23,115 nucleotides of DNA from MGBC163016 sp964469815 (GCA_964469815.1 CAYXZC010000030.1:1-23115), one strand, 5' to 3'; numbered from the stretch's first letter, positions 1-7,632 are shown. Numbers and translations are program-made. Notes: generated from the letters alone by a model not told the origin.

Positions 1-105
1 AATGAAAGAATCGCAAAATGGCTACTTATGAAACTGTAATGGGGATATTGGGTTCATTGTGTCGCATAGGGGTCGGATATTACTTAAATACGCATCGAAA
101 AGCGC

Positions 106-111
106 TACAAT
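106..111 (+). promoter_or_regulatory. Putative -10 box placing a transcript start at the GH25 ATG
   Basis: TACAAT lies seven bases upstream of the ATG at 119. If it is a -10 hexamer, transcription would begin at about 118-119 and the lysozyme mRNA would be leaderless. This fits the absence of a Shine-Dalgarno sequence before that ATG. I see no good -35 box, so this is a weak call. Confidence 0.3.
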
Positions 112-118
112 CATCATC

Positions 119-958
119 ATGAATTCTCCGTCAAGTAATCCGAATAACATCACGCGCCGTTGCGCCCTGAAGACCCTCGGCATGGCGGCGGCTGGCGCGC
201 TCATCGGTTCATCGCTTGCGCTTACCGGATGCAACGCTCGCTCACCCCGCGGAGGTCATCCCACCGAGTATTACATAAGCCCTTACGATTGGAACGGGCT
301 TGTTTGGAACGGCGATCGTCTGGCTTTTTACGAGGATGGCGCGCTCTCATCGCGCTGGGGCATCGATGTGTCCGAGCATCAGCATGCGATCGATTGGGCG
401 CAGGTTGCCTCATCCGGGGTTGAGTTCGCGTTCGTCCGCATAGGAAACCGTGGTGCAACAGAGGGCGTTCTCGGCGTGGATGAGTATTTCATGCAGAATG
501 CCGTCGGAGCATCCGAACAGGGGATATCTGTTTCGGGGTATTTCTTCTCTCAGGCGATAACCGAGCAAGAGGCGATCGAGGAGGCACAGTTTGCTCTAGC
601 GCAGGTCGAACAAGCTCGGCAGATGGGCTGTGAGTTTACCGCCATCGCTTATGATCATGAGCGCGTGAACGTGGAGGGTGCCCGGGCGAATGATATCTCA
701 GGGGAGCAGCTGTCCGCCAATACGGCTGCGTTTTGCGACAGTATCCTGATGGCCGGCTATGACACGCTCATCTACGGCAACAAGCGGGATCTTCTGCGCA
801 TCGATTATGACATGTTGAAGAACTATCCGGTTTGGTTTGCCGAATACGATACCGAGACTCCGAGCGCTCCGTTCGATTTCACCATCTGGCAGTACTCCAA
901 TGCCGGTTCCATTCCGGGCATTTCCACGCGTGTGGATCTGAATCTTTGGCTCGTTTGA
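119..958 (+). CDS. GH25 (lysozyme-type) muramidase, Tat-type lipoprotein
   Basis: Predicted peptidoglycan-cleaving 1,4-beta-N-acetylmuramidase of glycoside hydrolase family 25, exported and lipid-anchored. The 279-aa product starts with a twin-arginine signal (TRRCALK, Arg13-Arg14), a hydrophobic stretch and a lipobox LTGC with Cys38 as the lipidation site. The catalytic domain opens with GIDVSEHQ and IDW, continues with FAFVRIGNRG, has the acidic pair Asp179/Glu181 in YDHE, and ends with IWQYSN and DLNLW, all typical of GH25. The frame extends upstream to a GTG at 59, but the ATG at 119 puts the twin-arginine signal at the N-terminus, so I chose it. There is no clear ribosome binding site. 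The gene stands alone, with a separate promoter before the next gene. Confidence 0.88.
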   Translation: MNSPSSNPNNITRRCALKTLGMAAAGALIGSSLALTGCNARSPRGGHPTEYYISPYDWNGLVWNGDRLAFYEDGALSSRWGIDVSEHQHAIDWAQVASSGVEFAFVRIGNRGATEGVLGVDEYFMQNAVGASEQGISVSGYFFSQAITEQEAIEEAQFALAQVEQARQMGCEFTAIAYDHERVNVEGARANDISGEQLSANTAAFCDSILMAGYDTLIYGNKRDLLRIDYDMLKNYPVWFAEYDTETPSAPFDFTIWQYSNAGSIPGISTRVDLNLWLV

Positions 959-1025
959 GAATGCCGATGCATCGCGTTTTGGACCTCAAAAGACCGCGTC
1001 TTTTCCCGCATTTGACCCGGTGGTT

Positions 1026-1031
1026 TATAAT
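1026..1031 (+). promoter_or_regulatory. -10 box of the NifX-like gene
   Basis: A perfect TATAAT is followed about 37 bases later by the start codon at 1069. A TTGACC sits at 1012-1017, but only 8 bases upstream, too close to be a standard -35 box. TTTTCC at 1001-1006 is a poor alternative. Confidence 0.5.
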
Positions 1032-1068
1032 GGATGCGAAACAATAGATTCTTTTGAAGGAGAAGATC

Positions 1069-1431
1069 ATGAAACTTGCGATTCCCAGTGAGACAGCAGA
1101 TGGTTTGGCCAGCATGCGTTCGGGTCATTTCGGCCATACGCCCTATTTCACGCTGATCGACATCGAGGATGGGCAGATCGTGAATGTCGAACCTGTGAAG
1201 AACATCGATCACGATGAGGTCGGTTGCGGAGGCGTTATCGATTACGCACTCGGACTTGGCATCGATGCCATGCTCACGGTCGGAATGGGCGTACCTCCGC
1301 TGACGCGTTTCACGAATTCGGGAGTGAAGGTGTATTCCGAGCGCGAGACTCCGAATGTTGGCGATGCGGCTGCCAAGTTCATCGCAGGTGAATGCGACCT
1401 CATGTCCATGGAGGATGCCTGCGCACACTAG
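1069..1431 (+). CDS. NifX/NifB-type (dinitrogenase Fe-Mo cofactor family) protein
   Basis: Small 120-aa single-domain protein of the dinitrogenase iron-molybdenum cofactor family (the NifX / NifB C-terminal fold). These bind metal-sulfur clusters, and in organisms without nitrogenase are stand-alone proteins of uncertain role. Diagnostic features are the opening MKLAIPSE strand, the motif SGHFGHTPYFTL (family pattern HFG.AP.F) and a glycine-rich segment GCGG followed by DAMLTVGMG, equivalent to the family's conserved middle. The frame extends to a TTG at 1054, but AAGGAG at 1057-1062 lies six bases before the ATG at 1069, which fixes the start. No nitrogenase genes are present in the window, so nitrogen fixation should not be inferred. 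Transcription ends in a palindrome-rich region shared with the convergent LysR gene. Confidence 0.85.
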   Translation: MKLAIPSETADGLASMRSGHFGHTPYFTLIDIEDGQIVNVEPVKNIDHDEVGCGGVIDYALGLGIDAMLTVGMGVPPLTRFTNSGVKVYSERETPNVGDAAAKFIAGECDLMSMEDACAH

Positions 1432-1454
1432 TGCTATGTAGGGTTTCGCGTTTA

Positions 1455-1582
1455 GGGCGATCGAGATCGCCCTCTACACATGCACTTATAGCTTGACGCG
1501 TAGTGGGCGGTTTTAACCTGCCACATTTAACCGCCCACAGGATCATATCCTGCCACAAAAGGGCGATCAAGATCGCCCTTTT
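1455..1582. repeat. Palindromic repeat cluster R1, likely bidirectional terminator
   Basis: This cluster lies between convergent genes and consists of four palindromes in a row. They are GGGCGATCGAGATCGCCC at 1455-1472; GTGGGCGGTT at 1503-1512 pairing with AACCGCCCAC at 1529-1538; CAGGATCATATCCTG at 1538-1552; and GGGCGATCAAGATCGCCC at 1561-1578 followed by TTTT. The last has the form of an intrinsic terminator. The same modules recur in four other intergenic regions of the window. Confidence 0.75.
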
Positions 1583-1604
1583 ACGTTCGCAACTCTGTTC
1601 GAAG

Positions 1605-2531
1605 CTACAGGCCGGAATACCCCTTGTTGTATTCCTCGATGAAAACACCCAGCGTATCTATATACTTCTGAGCCAGATCGGACAGCTGCCGCTCGTTGTG
1701 GACGATGTATCCAACCACCATCCGCTCATCGGTTCGCAGCGGGATCGCCACGATGCCCGAATGCATCTCGCTCGAAAGAACGCCCGTTGAGACCGTGTAT
1801 CCGTTATGATGCGACAGCAGATTCGAGAGCGTTCCCCTGTCACTGATGATGACCCGTTTCTTGTGCGGAAGCTCTGCAAAGGGCTCTTCAGCGTAATAGA
1901 ACGAGTTCGTCTTGCCCTGTTCGAAGGTGTAGCGCGGATAATCCGCAACATCCTCCGGCTCGAGGATGCGCCGATCCGCCAACGGATGATGCGTTCCTAC
2001 GAAAATGTGCGGTTGCGCGGTGAACAGCGGGATGAACGAGAGATTCGCATCCTCAAGAGCCTTCGATATCACCTGTTCATTGAACGACGACATGTAGAGG
2101 ATGCCCACATCGCTTCGAAAATCGCGAACATCCTCGATGATCTCGGAAGTGCGCGTTTCACGCAAGCTGAATGTGTAACCCTCGCCCTCGTATTCATCCA
2201 CGAATTCCAAAAAAGCCTCGACGGGAAAAGCGTAGTGCTGCGATGAGATGGCGAGCTGACGCGTTGATGGCTGCTCGTCCTTCGCGTAGCGCGCTTCCAT
2301 GAGGTCGGCCTGTTCGACCACCTGGCGCGCGTATCCGAGAAGCTCCATGCCCTCGCGAGTGAGCACTATGCCGCGATTCGAGCGTTCGAATATCGTGATA
2401 CCGCATTCACGTTCAAGGTCGCGGACGGCCACGGACAGGCTGGATTGCGAGACGAACAACTCATGGGCGGCAGCACTGATCGAATCGCATGATGCGATGG
2501 CGATCAGATATCTTAGCTGCTGCAAGGTCAT
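1605..2531 (-). CDS. LysR-family transcriptional regulator
   Basis: DNA-binding regulator of 308 aa, the standard LysR length. The N-terminal winged helix-turn-helix covers about residues 1-60: MTLQQLRYLIAI, then SISAAAHELFVSQSSLSVAVRDLE, then GITIFERSNRGIVLTREG. A coiled linker and a two-lobed effector-binding domain follow (about 90-300). The effector is not recognisable. The ATG at 2531 gives a standard LysR N-terminus; its ribosome binding site is weak. It lies 72 bases downstream of the patatin-like gene on the same strand, so the two may be cotranscribed, although LysR genes are more often divergent from their targets. It converges on the NifX-like gene across repeat cluster R1. Confidence 0.93.
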   Translation of the reverse strand: MTLQQLRYLIAIASCDSISAAAHELFVSQSSLSVAVRDLERECGITIFERSNRGIVLTREGMELLGYARQVVEQADLMEARYAKDEQPSTRQLAISSQHYAFPVEAFLEFVDEYEGEGYTFSLRETRTSEIIEDVRDFRSDVGILYMSSFNEQVISKALEDANLSFIPLFTAQPHIFVGTHHPLADRRILEPEDVADYPRYTFEQGKTNSFYYAEEPFAELPHKKRVIISDRGTLSNLLSHHNGYTVSTGVLSSEMHSGIVAIPLRTDERMVVGYIVHNERQLSDLAQKYIDTLGVFIEEYNKGYSGL

Positions 2532-2603
2532 GGAAGGTCTCGTTCCTCGAAGTTTTTGTTACGGGCAATATTACCACCGAATTAACGTTTCCCTGCTTCT
2601 TGG

Positions 2604-3443
2604 CTATCCCATGAAGTCGAATATCTTCTCTCCATCTGCGAAGCCCTTAGCATAAAGGGCTTCCAAAGGCTCGCGCTCGCGCGTTAACGTGGAGACCCCG
2701 CATGTATCATCCGGAGCAACGATCAAGACCTTTCCCTCACGTGCATATTCCTGCGCTTTGGCGACCTCGACGTTGTAGCGACCGGCGCGCGCCCGCAGAT
2801 TGTTCGCGGCTACCGGATATTCCCTTTGGATCAATCTGGCCAGCTTGTTATCGCTTTTCGGAGTGCGAAGGAAATCTTCCGGCTTCGTTAGCACTAGTAC
2901 CACCTTATCGCACCCAAGTTCGAACATCTTGTCGACCGGAACGGGATCTCCCACGGCTCCGTCGAAATACAGGCGATCGCCGATCCTGTATGGCTTGCAG
3001 ACGCCGGGAATGGCACAAGAGCCCTTGAGCGCATCATAGTGATCTTTAGTCACTTCATCTTTGGGGAAGTAATGTGGTTCACCGGTTTGCGCGTCTGCAG
3101 CCTCAATGTAGAGCTCCATCGGATTCGCGGCGAAGGTTTCGTAGTCAAGCGGATCTTCGCCATCGCTGTTGGAAAGCGTGCCGTAAACGTAATCCATATC
3201 GATGAATGTGCGCTTTGTGATGAAGTTCTTCATGCTGGCGTATTCGGGTCGTGCGCCATAGAGAACATAGAATCGGAAATTGCGCCCTAATTGTTTGGCG
3301 GCGAACGATGTGATATTCGCGCTTCCTGCCGATATGCCTACAGCGCAGTCGAATTCGATACCCGCATCCAAGCATCTGTCCATAACCCCGGCAGCGTAGA
3401 TCCCTCGAAAGCCGCCTCCAACATCAAGTAATCCGTACTTCAT
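2604..3443 (-). CDS. Patatin-like phospholipase / lipid acyl hydrolase
   Basis: Predicted serine acyl hydrolase with a Ser-Asp dyad, acting on phospholipids or other acyl esters, 279 aa. The oxyanion motif GGGFRG lies near residue 9, the nucleophile elbow GISAGS carries Ser38, and DGAVGDPVP carries the partner Asp161. This layout resembles the YjjU/RssA-type bacterial patatins. The frame extends upstream to 3527, but the ATG at 3443 is preceded by AGAAGG six bases away and starts directly at the family's first strand (MKYGLLDVGGG), so I use it. No signal peptide or membrane segment is evident, suggesting a cytoplasmic enzyme. It lies upstream of, and may be cotranscribed with, the LysR gene. 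Confidence 0.9.
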   Translation of the reverse strand: MKYGLLDVGGGFRGIYAAGVMDRCLDAGIEFDCAVGISAGSANITSFAAKQLGRNFRFYVLYGARPEYASMKNFITKRTFIDMDYVYGTLSNSDGEDPLDYETFAANPMELYIEAADAQTGEPHYFPKDEVTKDHYDALKGSCAIPGVCKPYRIGDRLYFDGAVGDPVPVDKMFELGCDKVVLVLTKPEDFLRTPKSDNKLARLIQREYPVAANNLRARAGRYNVEVAKAQEYAREGKVLIVAPDDTCGVSTLTREREPLEALYAKGFADGEKIFDFMG

Positions 3444-3582
3444 ATGCGCCTTCTTCGTTCCATTTTGTTTCACGACAGGATAGCACTTCGCGCGAGCAAG
3501 CCAAAGGGAATGCATTTCGCTTAGCAATGGTTAAAATGAACCGCTCCCATTACGCATCAGCCGGGAGCGATGCCGTCGCATC

Positions 3583-3740
3583 GTGTAGAGGGCGATCCGT
3601 TCGACTTCGTGCGCATTCGCGCGCTCTTTCTCAGGATGACGATCTTATGGCTAAGCCTTCGGCTTTGCTTTTATGGTCTTGATCGCCCTTATGTGGGCGG
3701 TTAAAACCGCCCACTACGCGTTGTTCTCACAGGTCTATTT
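3583..3740. repeat. Dispersed palindromic repeat R2 (about 158 bp)
   Basis: This repeat lies in the 541-base divergent region between the patatin and transporter genes. It begins GTGTAGAGGGCGATC, and the left half-palindrome GGGCGATC (3590-3597) pairs with GATCGCCC at 3681-3688. About 83 bases lie between them, including ATTCGC/TCAGGATGAC sequence and a small hairpin AAGCC-TTC-GGCTT (3653-3665). A perfect palindrome GTGGGCGG...CCGCCCAC follows at 3693-3714, then CTACGCGTTGT. Most of the element is repeated at 18770-18926. The remaining parts of this gap hold a promoter and a possible leader peptide, annotated separately; I see nothing else in it. Confidence 0.75.
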
Positions 3741-3806
3741 ATCCCATGGGGCAGGATAATGCCCTTCGATCCCATTCGCAATATGAGCGCGAAGAGCATC
3801 GTTAAC

Positions 3807-3837
3807 TTGACTTCGAATCAGCGTAAAGCGTTATAAT
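3807..3837 (+). promoter_or_regulatory. Promoter of the DHA2-CBS transporter gene
   Basis: TTGACT (3807-3812) and a perfect TATAAT (3832-3837) are separated by 19 bases, slightly longer than the ideal 17. This would give a leader of roughly 140 bases before the start codon at 3985, long enough for leader-based control. Confidence 0.6.
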
Positions 3838-3865
3838 GTGCCGTTGATAAGAAAGTAAAAGCCGC

Positions 3866-3949
3866 ATGCGCAAAATACCGCGAGCACGCATTTCGGATGT
3901 TTCGTTTCTGGGTAATCTTTCCAAGGAAATCGGCGATCTTACGCATTGA
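3866..3949 (+). CDS. Possible 27-aa leader peptide upstream of the transporter
   Basis: A short frame MRKIPRARISDVS... ends in TGA at 3947-3949, between the promoter and the transporter start. It is basic at its N-terminus. Its ribosome binding site is poor (GAAAG well upstream of the ATG). Leader peptides occur before drug-efflux and resistance genes, which is the only reason to list it; it may be a chance frame. Confidence 0.2.
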   Translation: MRKIPRARISDVSFLGNLSKEIGDLTH

Positions 3950-3984
3950 ATATATAAGCGGCTGAAAACAGGAGAAAACAAAAT

Positions 3985-5931
3985 ATGGGATCACTTACAC
4001 GCAAACAGCGCATAACTCTTGTTGTCGTCATCGTGGGCACATTCGTTACGGTGCTGAATCAAACGCTCATCACACCGGCTCTTCCTTCGATCATGAAGGA
4101 GATGAGCATCGATGCCGCCACAGGTCAGTGGCTGACTACGGGATTCACCTTGGTCAACGCCATCATGATACCCATTACGGCATACTTGCAGGATCGTTTT
4201 TCCACGAAGACGCTGTTCATATTCAGCACGAGCATCTTCGCGATCGGAACCTTATGCTGCGCATTGGGATTCACATTCGGCATCCTGCTCGCAGGACGTC
4301 TCATCCAAGCGGCCGGCGCGGGCATCCTCATGCCGCTGTCGATGACGGTCTTGTTGGTGATGTTCCCGATCGAGCGCCGCGGTTCGGCGATGGGCATCTT
4401 CGGACTCGTTGTTGCCTTCGCGCCGGCGATCGGTCCAACTGTGGCCGGCATAATGGTCGATCGTTACGACTGGCACATAATGTTCTATGGCGTGACCGGG
4501 CTCATCCTCATCGTCATCCTGTTCGCATGCATCCTCATGGAGAAGAAGGCGCCGCTTAGCAAGGGCGATGCTGCTTTCGATGCGCTTTCCGTCGTGCTCT
4601 CCACACTCGGTTTCGGCGGTCTGCTCTATGGTTTCAGCATCATCGGATCCTATGGCATCGACTGGTTCTCAGGCACCGCGCTCGTGGTGGGGATCGCCTG
4701 CGTTGTCTGGTTCTTCATACGACAGACGCATCTTAAGGTTCCTATGCTGCGTGTGCAGGTGCTCTTGAACAGGAAGTTCCTCATCGCCACTATCATCGGG
4801 ATGCTGGTGCAAGGTTCCCTTTTGGCGGCGGGCATCCTCATGCCGATATATATCCAGGATCTGCTGGGATATCCTGCTACGGTGTCGGGTCTTGTGCTCA
4901 TGCCGGGCGCCATCATCATGGGGATCATGAATCCTGTGGCAGGCAAGCTGTTCGATAAGCACGGCCCGCGCGTGCTCGGCATCGTGGGCATGGTCATGCT
5001 GTTCTTGACCACCATCGCGTTCGGTTTCCTGACACTCGAGACCAGCCTTGCGTTCCTTGTGATCATCTATGCTCTGCGAATGCTGGCGATGACGCTCGTG
5101 AACATGCCCATCACCACTTGGGGCATGAATGCGCTAGAGACTAAGTACATGAACCATGGCACCTCCGTTAACAACACGCTTCGTCAGGTCGCCGGTTCGC
5201 TGGGAACCGCTATCGTCATATCGTCATCATCGATCACCACCAACATCGCCTCACCGAATATGGATGCCGTGCATGCCAACCTTGCGGGCATAAACGTTGC
5301 TTTCCTGCTGAGCGCCGTTTTCGTTTTGGTGGGTCTTGTGCTGACCATCGTGTTCGTGAAGGGAAATCGCCGGGTATCCGAGGCGGCAGGCGGCGCGAAA
5401 GAAGCCGTATCAGCAGCGGCGTCGAAGGTTGGCGAGGCGGTTGCCGGTGTGCATGATGAGGGAGAGAAGCTGCTTCGCAAGATCATGAAGACCGATGTGT
5501 TCGAGTTGAAGTCCAACGCCACGGTGCAAGACGCCATGCAGCTTTTCATAGACAAAGGGATAAGCGCTTGCCCGGTCGTGGATGACGCCGGCGATCCGGT
5601 CGGTTTCATTTCCGATGGCGATATATTGAAGATGCTCGCCCACCAGACGAACTCGTTCATGGATCCCATCGCGCTCATCGCAACCTCTGCCTACGAGAAC
5701 ACGCCTTATGACGAGAAGCTCAACGAGGTCATGGGCCTTCCCGTTGTGTCTGTGGGTGCAAAGGGCGTGATCGGCGTCAGTGTACATTCGGATCTGAGCG
5801 AAGTATGCCGCGTGTTGGCCAACAACCACCTGAAGAAGGTGCCGGTGCTGGATGACGGCAAGATCGTGGGCATCATCAATCGCAGCGATATAACGAAGTA
5901 CTCCATGCAATCCTACCTCGGTGTGAATTGA
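3985..5931 (+). CDS. DHA2-family MFS transporter with C-terminal CBS domain pair
   Basis: Proton-coupled major-facilitator exporter of the EmrB/QacA (DHA2, 14-helix) group, 648 aa, fused to a cytoplasmic sensory tail. The transporter part covers about residues 1-460: LNQTLITPALPSIM in helix 1, a motif-A-like QDRFSTKTLF after helix 2, RLIQAAGAGILMP in helix 4 and motif C AFAPAIGPTVAG in helix 5. A polar, Ala/Glu-rich linker (about 461-498) leads to two CBS domains: KIMKTDVFELKSNATVQDAM...FISDGDIL (about 499-560) and HLKKVPVLDDGKIVGIINRSDI (about 580-645). CBS pairs bind adenine nucleotides or act as ionic-strength sensors, so transport may be gated by energy state; that is inference. DHA2 exporters are usually about 480-550 aa without this tail. 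The ATG at 3985 is supported by AGGAGA at 3970-3975. Substrate unknown. Confidence 0.9.
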   Translation: MGSLTRKQRITLVVVIVGTFVTVLNQTLITPALPSIMKEMSIDAATGQWLTTGFTLVNAIMIPITAYLQDRFSTKTLFIFSTSIFAIGTLCCALGFTFGILLAGRLIQAAGAGILMPLSMTVLLVMFPIERRGSAMGIFGLVVAFAPAIGPTVAGIMVDRYDWHIMFYGVTGLILIVILFACILMEKKAPLSKGDAAFDALSVVLSTLGFGGLLYGFSIIGSYGIDWFSGTALVVGIACVVWFFIRQTHLKVPMLRVQVLLNRKFLIATIIGMLVQGSLLAAGILMPIYIQDLLGYPATVSGLVLMPGAIIMGIMNPVAGKLFDKHGPRVLGIVGMVMLFLTTIAFGFLTLETSLAFLVIIYALRMLAMTLVNMPITTWGMNALETKYMNHGTSVNNTLRQVAGSLGTAIVISSSSITTNIASPNMDAVHANLAGINVAFLLSAVFVLVGLVLTIVFVKGNRRVSEAAGGAKEAVSAAASKVGEAVAGVHDEGEKLLRKIMKTDVFELKSNATVQDAMQLFIDKGISACPVVDDAGDPVGFISDGDILKMLAHQTNSFMDPIALIATSAYENTPYDEKLNEVMGLPVVSVGAKGVIGVSVHSDLSEVCRVLANNHLKKVPVLDDGKIVGIINRSDITKYSMQSYLGVN

Positions 5932-6093
5932 TGGGGTGCGTTGTTGCTTACACCCTGCTCCCCTTAAGAACAACTGAATGACAGTTTTGCCTACCACTGC
6001 TCATTCGCGCGAATATCGCTCTACCATGCTATTCACGAGAAAACGAGGAAGCCTATCGCAGGCAGCATTCTGCAAACCATAGAGGAGTAAGAA

Positions 6094-6465
6094 ATGAGAT
6101 TCTTCATCAGATGGATCATCACGGCAATAGCGGTGGCGGCGGCCGTTTGGTTGGTTCCCGGAGTGTCCGTTATCGGAAGCCACATTTGGGTGGGGGTGCT
6201 ATTCCTATCGCTCATCCTTGCACTTATCAATATGTCGGTGAAGCCGATCCTGCAGCTTCTCTCGCTGCCTGTAACGGTCATCACCCTCGGGCTTTTCTAT
6301 CTTGTTGTGAATACGCTCATACTCTATTTGGCCGCGTGGATCGCAAACGGACTGTTCGGAATAGGATTCGAGATCGCAACGTTCGGAAGTGCTTTCGTTG
6401 CCGCCATTGTCATCTCCATCGTGTCAACGATCTTGAACGGCGTGATCGGAACCGATGACGCTTAA
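6094..6465 (+). CDS. YvlD-type 4-TM membrane protein (phage holin family 4 superfamily)
   Basis: Small integral membrane protein of 123 aa with four hydrophobic helices and little else. The conserved family block is visible: INMSVKPILQLLSLPVTVITLGLF followed by LVVNTLILYLAAW, here split for length. This is the family labelled phage holin 4 superfamily or YvlD; despite the name it is usually chromosomal and not linked to phage. Function is not established, with envelope-stress roles suggested for some members. AGAGGAG at 6081-6087 supports the ATG at 6094. It follows the transporter gene by 162 bases, on the same strand. Confidence 0.85.
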   Translation: MRFFIRWIITAIAVAAAVWLVPGVSVIGSHIWVGVLFLSLILALINMSVKPILQLLSLPVTVITLGLFYLVVNTLILYLAAWIANGLFGIGFEIATFGSAFVAAIVISIVSTILNGVIGTDDA

Positions 6466-6549
6466 GGCCATCTAGCAGGCAGACTTTGATCGTCTTCAGG
6501 GCGAACGGTAGGAAATCAAATGTTAATAACATATTGAGCTGAAATGCGG

Positions 6550-6555
6550 TAAAAT
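6550..6555 (+). promoter_or_regulatory. Putative -10 box upstream of the lysozyme-like gene
   Basis: TAAAAT in the context GCGGTAAAATG, nearly the same context as the -10 box at 10724. No convincing -35 hexamer is visible (TTGAGC at 6534-6539 is only 10 bases away). It would give a leader of about 190 bases. Confidence 0.4.
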
Positions 6556-6613
6556 GTCATGACGCGAAAATATTCAAGCCATATATGGCAGCAAATCCAC
6601 TTACAATCCACTA

Positions 6614-6678
6614 TGCTGTCGCCGCTTTAAGCGGCTTGGTTCATTTTTGTGCAATGGTGAACTAAATGTGGTACAGCA
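6614..6678 (+). promoter_or_regulatory. Candidate structured 5' leader (three-way junction fold)
   Basis: Within the leader of the lysozyme-like gene three pairings nest cleanly. TGCTGT (6614-6619) pairs with ACAGCA (6673-6678) as a closing stem. GCCGC-TTTAA-GCGGC (6621-6635) forms the first inner hairpin. TTGGTTCA (6636-6643) pairs with TGAACTAA (6658-6665, one G-U pair) as the second. I could not match it to a known riboswitch class. It may be a regulatory RNA fold or a chance arrangement. Confidence 0.35.
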
Positions 6679-6750
6679 ACGAAACGGTATTTTGCGATCA
6701 TGCACGATATCGTTTTTGAACAGCTTTGAAGAAGCAGGAAAAGGTGGGTT

Positions 6751-7632
6751 TTGGCAAAAGGAAAGCACATAGCGAACAGCGCGAAGCATGCAGGTCATGC
6801 AGCCGTGTCGCATAACGTTGCCTTCGCCGGCGCCCACGCAGGTGCACCTGCCGGCGGTATTTCCGGCGGTACCATGGCCATGCCTCGCAATCTCTCCGTC
6901 ATCTTCAAATTGGTGGCTGTGGCCATCGTTACCGTTATCATCGCGATCGTCGTAGGACTAGGTTTTGCATCCGCAGGCAATAGCGGCATCATCCAAGATC
7001 AACCGGCGCAGCCGGATCAGGTGCAGGCATCTGCCGAATCGTCCGCAGGTGTTGCTTCCGGCGAAGAGGCTTCGGTCTTGCTAACAGGCGTTCATCGCGA
7101 TATGAGCGCTTCTGTGGCAGAGGTTCAGGCTCAGGAAGAAGCCATTCGCATCGCTGCCGAGGAAAAGGCGCGTGCTGAAGAGCAGGCCGCTATCGAAAGG
7201 GTCAATGCTGCCAAAGCGAGCTCCGCTGCAAATGGCGGCATCGGGGTCTACGATGTTGATTTCTCGGTAGGCAAGGACGCTTTCGTTTCCGAGTGGACGA
7301 ACAGGATCAACAACTATCTGGCAGGCTCTCCGCTTGCAGGATATGGCTCCACCTTTGCTGAAGCGGCTTGGAAATACGGTGTGGATCCGCGTTGGTCCCC
7401 GGCTATTTCCAATACCGAATCCACCAAGGGTTCCAACTGCTTTGCATGGCACAATGCTTGGGGATGGACAGGTGGAAGCTGGTCAAGCTGGGGTTCGGCC
7501 ATCGACTCGCATGTGCGCGGCCTCGCCGACATCTACGGATACACCATCAGCTACTCGAATGCCCAAAAGTATTGCCCTCCGAATTACGATAATTGGTACA
7601 GGGACACTTTGGGCGAAATGCGAAAGATCTAA
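6751..7632 (+). CDS. Membrane-anchored lysozyme-like cell-wall protein
   Basis: Predicted cell-wall hydrolase, 293 aa. Residues 1-50 are a His/Ala/Gly-rich cytoplasmic segment. A single transmembrane helix follows at about 51-74 (VIFKLVAVAIVTVIIAIVVG). Residues about 85-155 are a low-complexity, coiled-coil-prone Ala/Glu-rich spacer (QEEAIRIAAEEKARAEEQ). The C-terminal domain (about 175-293) has the lysozyme-like pattern FAEAAWKYGVDPRWSPAI, with Glu223 in NTESTKG as likely catalytic acid, then AWHNAWGWTGGSW, HVRGLADIYG and KYCPPNYDNWY. The start is a TTG at 6751 behind AAAGGTGG. The protein is oriented with its catalytic domain outside. The trkA pair follows with no gap, so all three may be cotranscribed. 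Exact bond specificity cannot be read from the sequence. Confidence 0.75.
   Translation: MAKGKHIANSAKHAGHAAVSHNVAFAGAHAGAPAGGISGGTMAMPRNLSVIFKLVAVAIVTVIIAIVVGLGFASAGNSGIIQDQPAQPDQVQASAESSAGVASGEEASVLLTGVHRDMSASVAEVQAQEEAIRIAAEEKARAEEQAAIERVNAAKASSAANGGIGVYDVDFSVGKDAFVSEWTNRINNYLAGSPLAGYGSTFAEAAWKYGVDPRWSPAISNTESTKGSNCFAWHNAWGWTGGSWSSWGSAIDSHVRGLADIYGYTISYSNAQKYCPPNYDNWYRDTLGEMRKI

Noticed and set aside
1012..1031. TTGACC plus TATAAT as a -35/-10 pair for the NifX-like gene
   Set aside because: The spacing is 8 bases, far below the usual 16-18; only the -10 box is retained.
1069..1431. Evidence for nitrogen fixation
   Set aside because: Stand-alone NifX-like proteins are common in non-fixing anaerobes and no other nif gene is present.
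6094..6465. Prophage remnant suggested by the holin-family name
   Set aside because: No other phage genes are nearby and this family is mostly chromosomal (YvlD type).
6600..6750. c-di-AMP (ydaO) riboswitch before the lysozyme-like gene
   Set aside because: The conserved sequence blocks of that class are not visible; only a generic three-way junction is.
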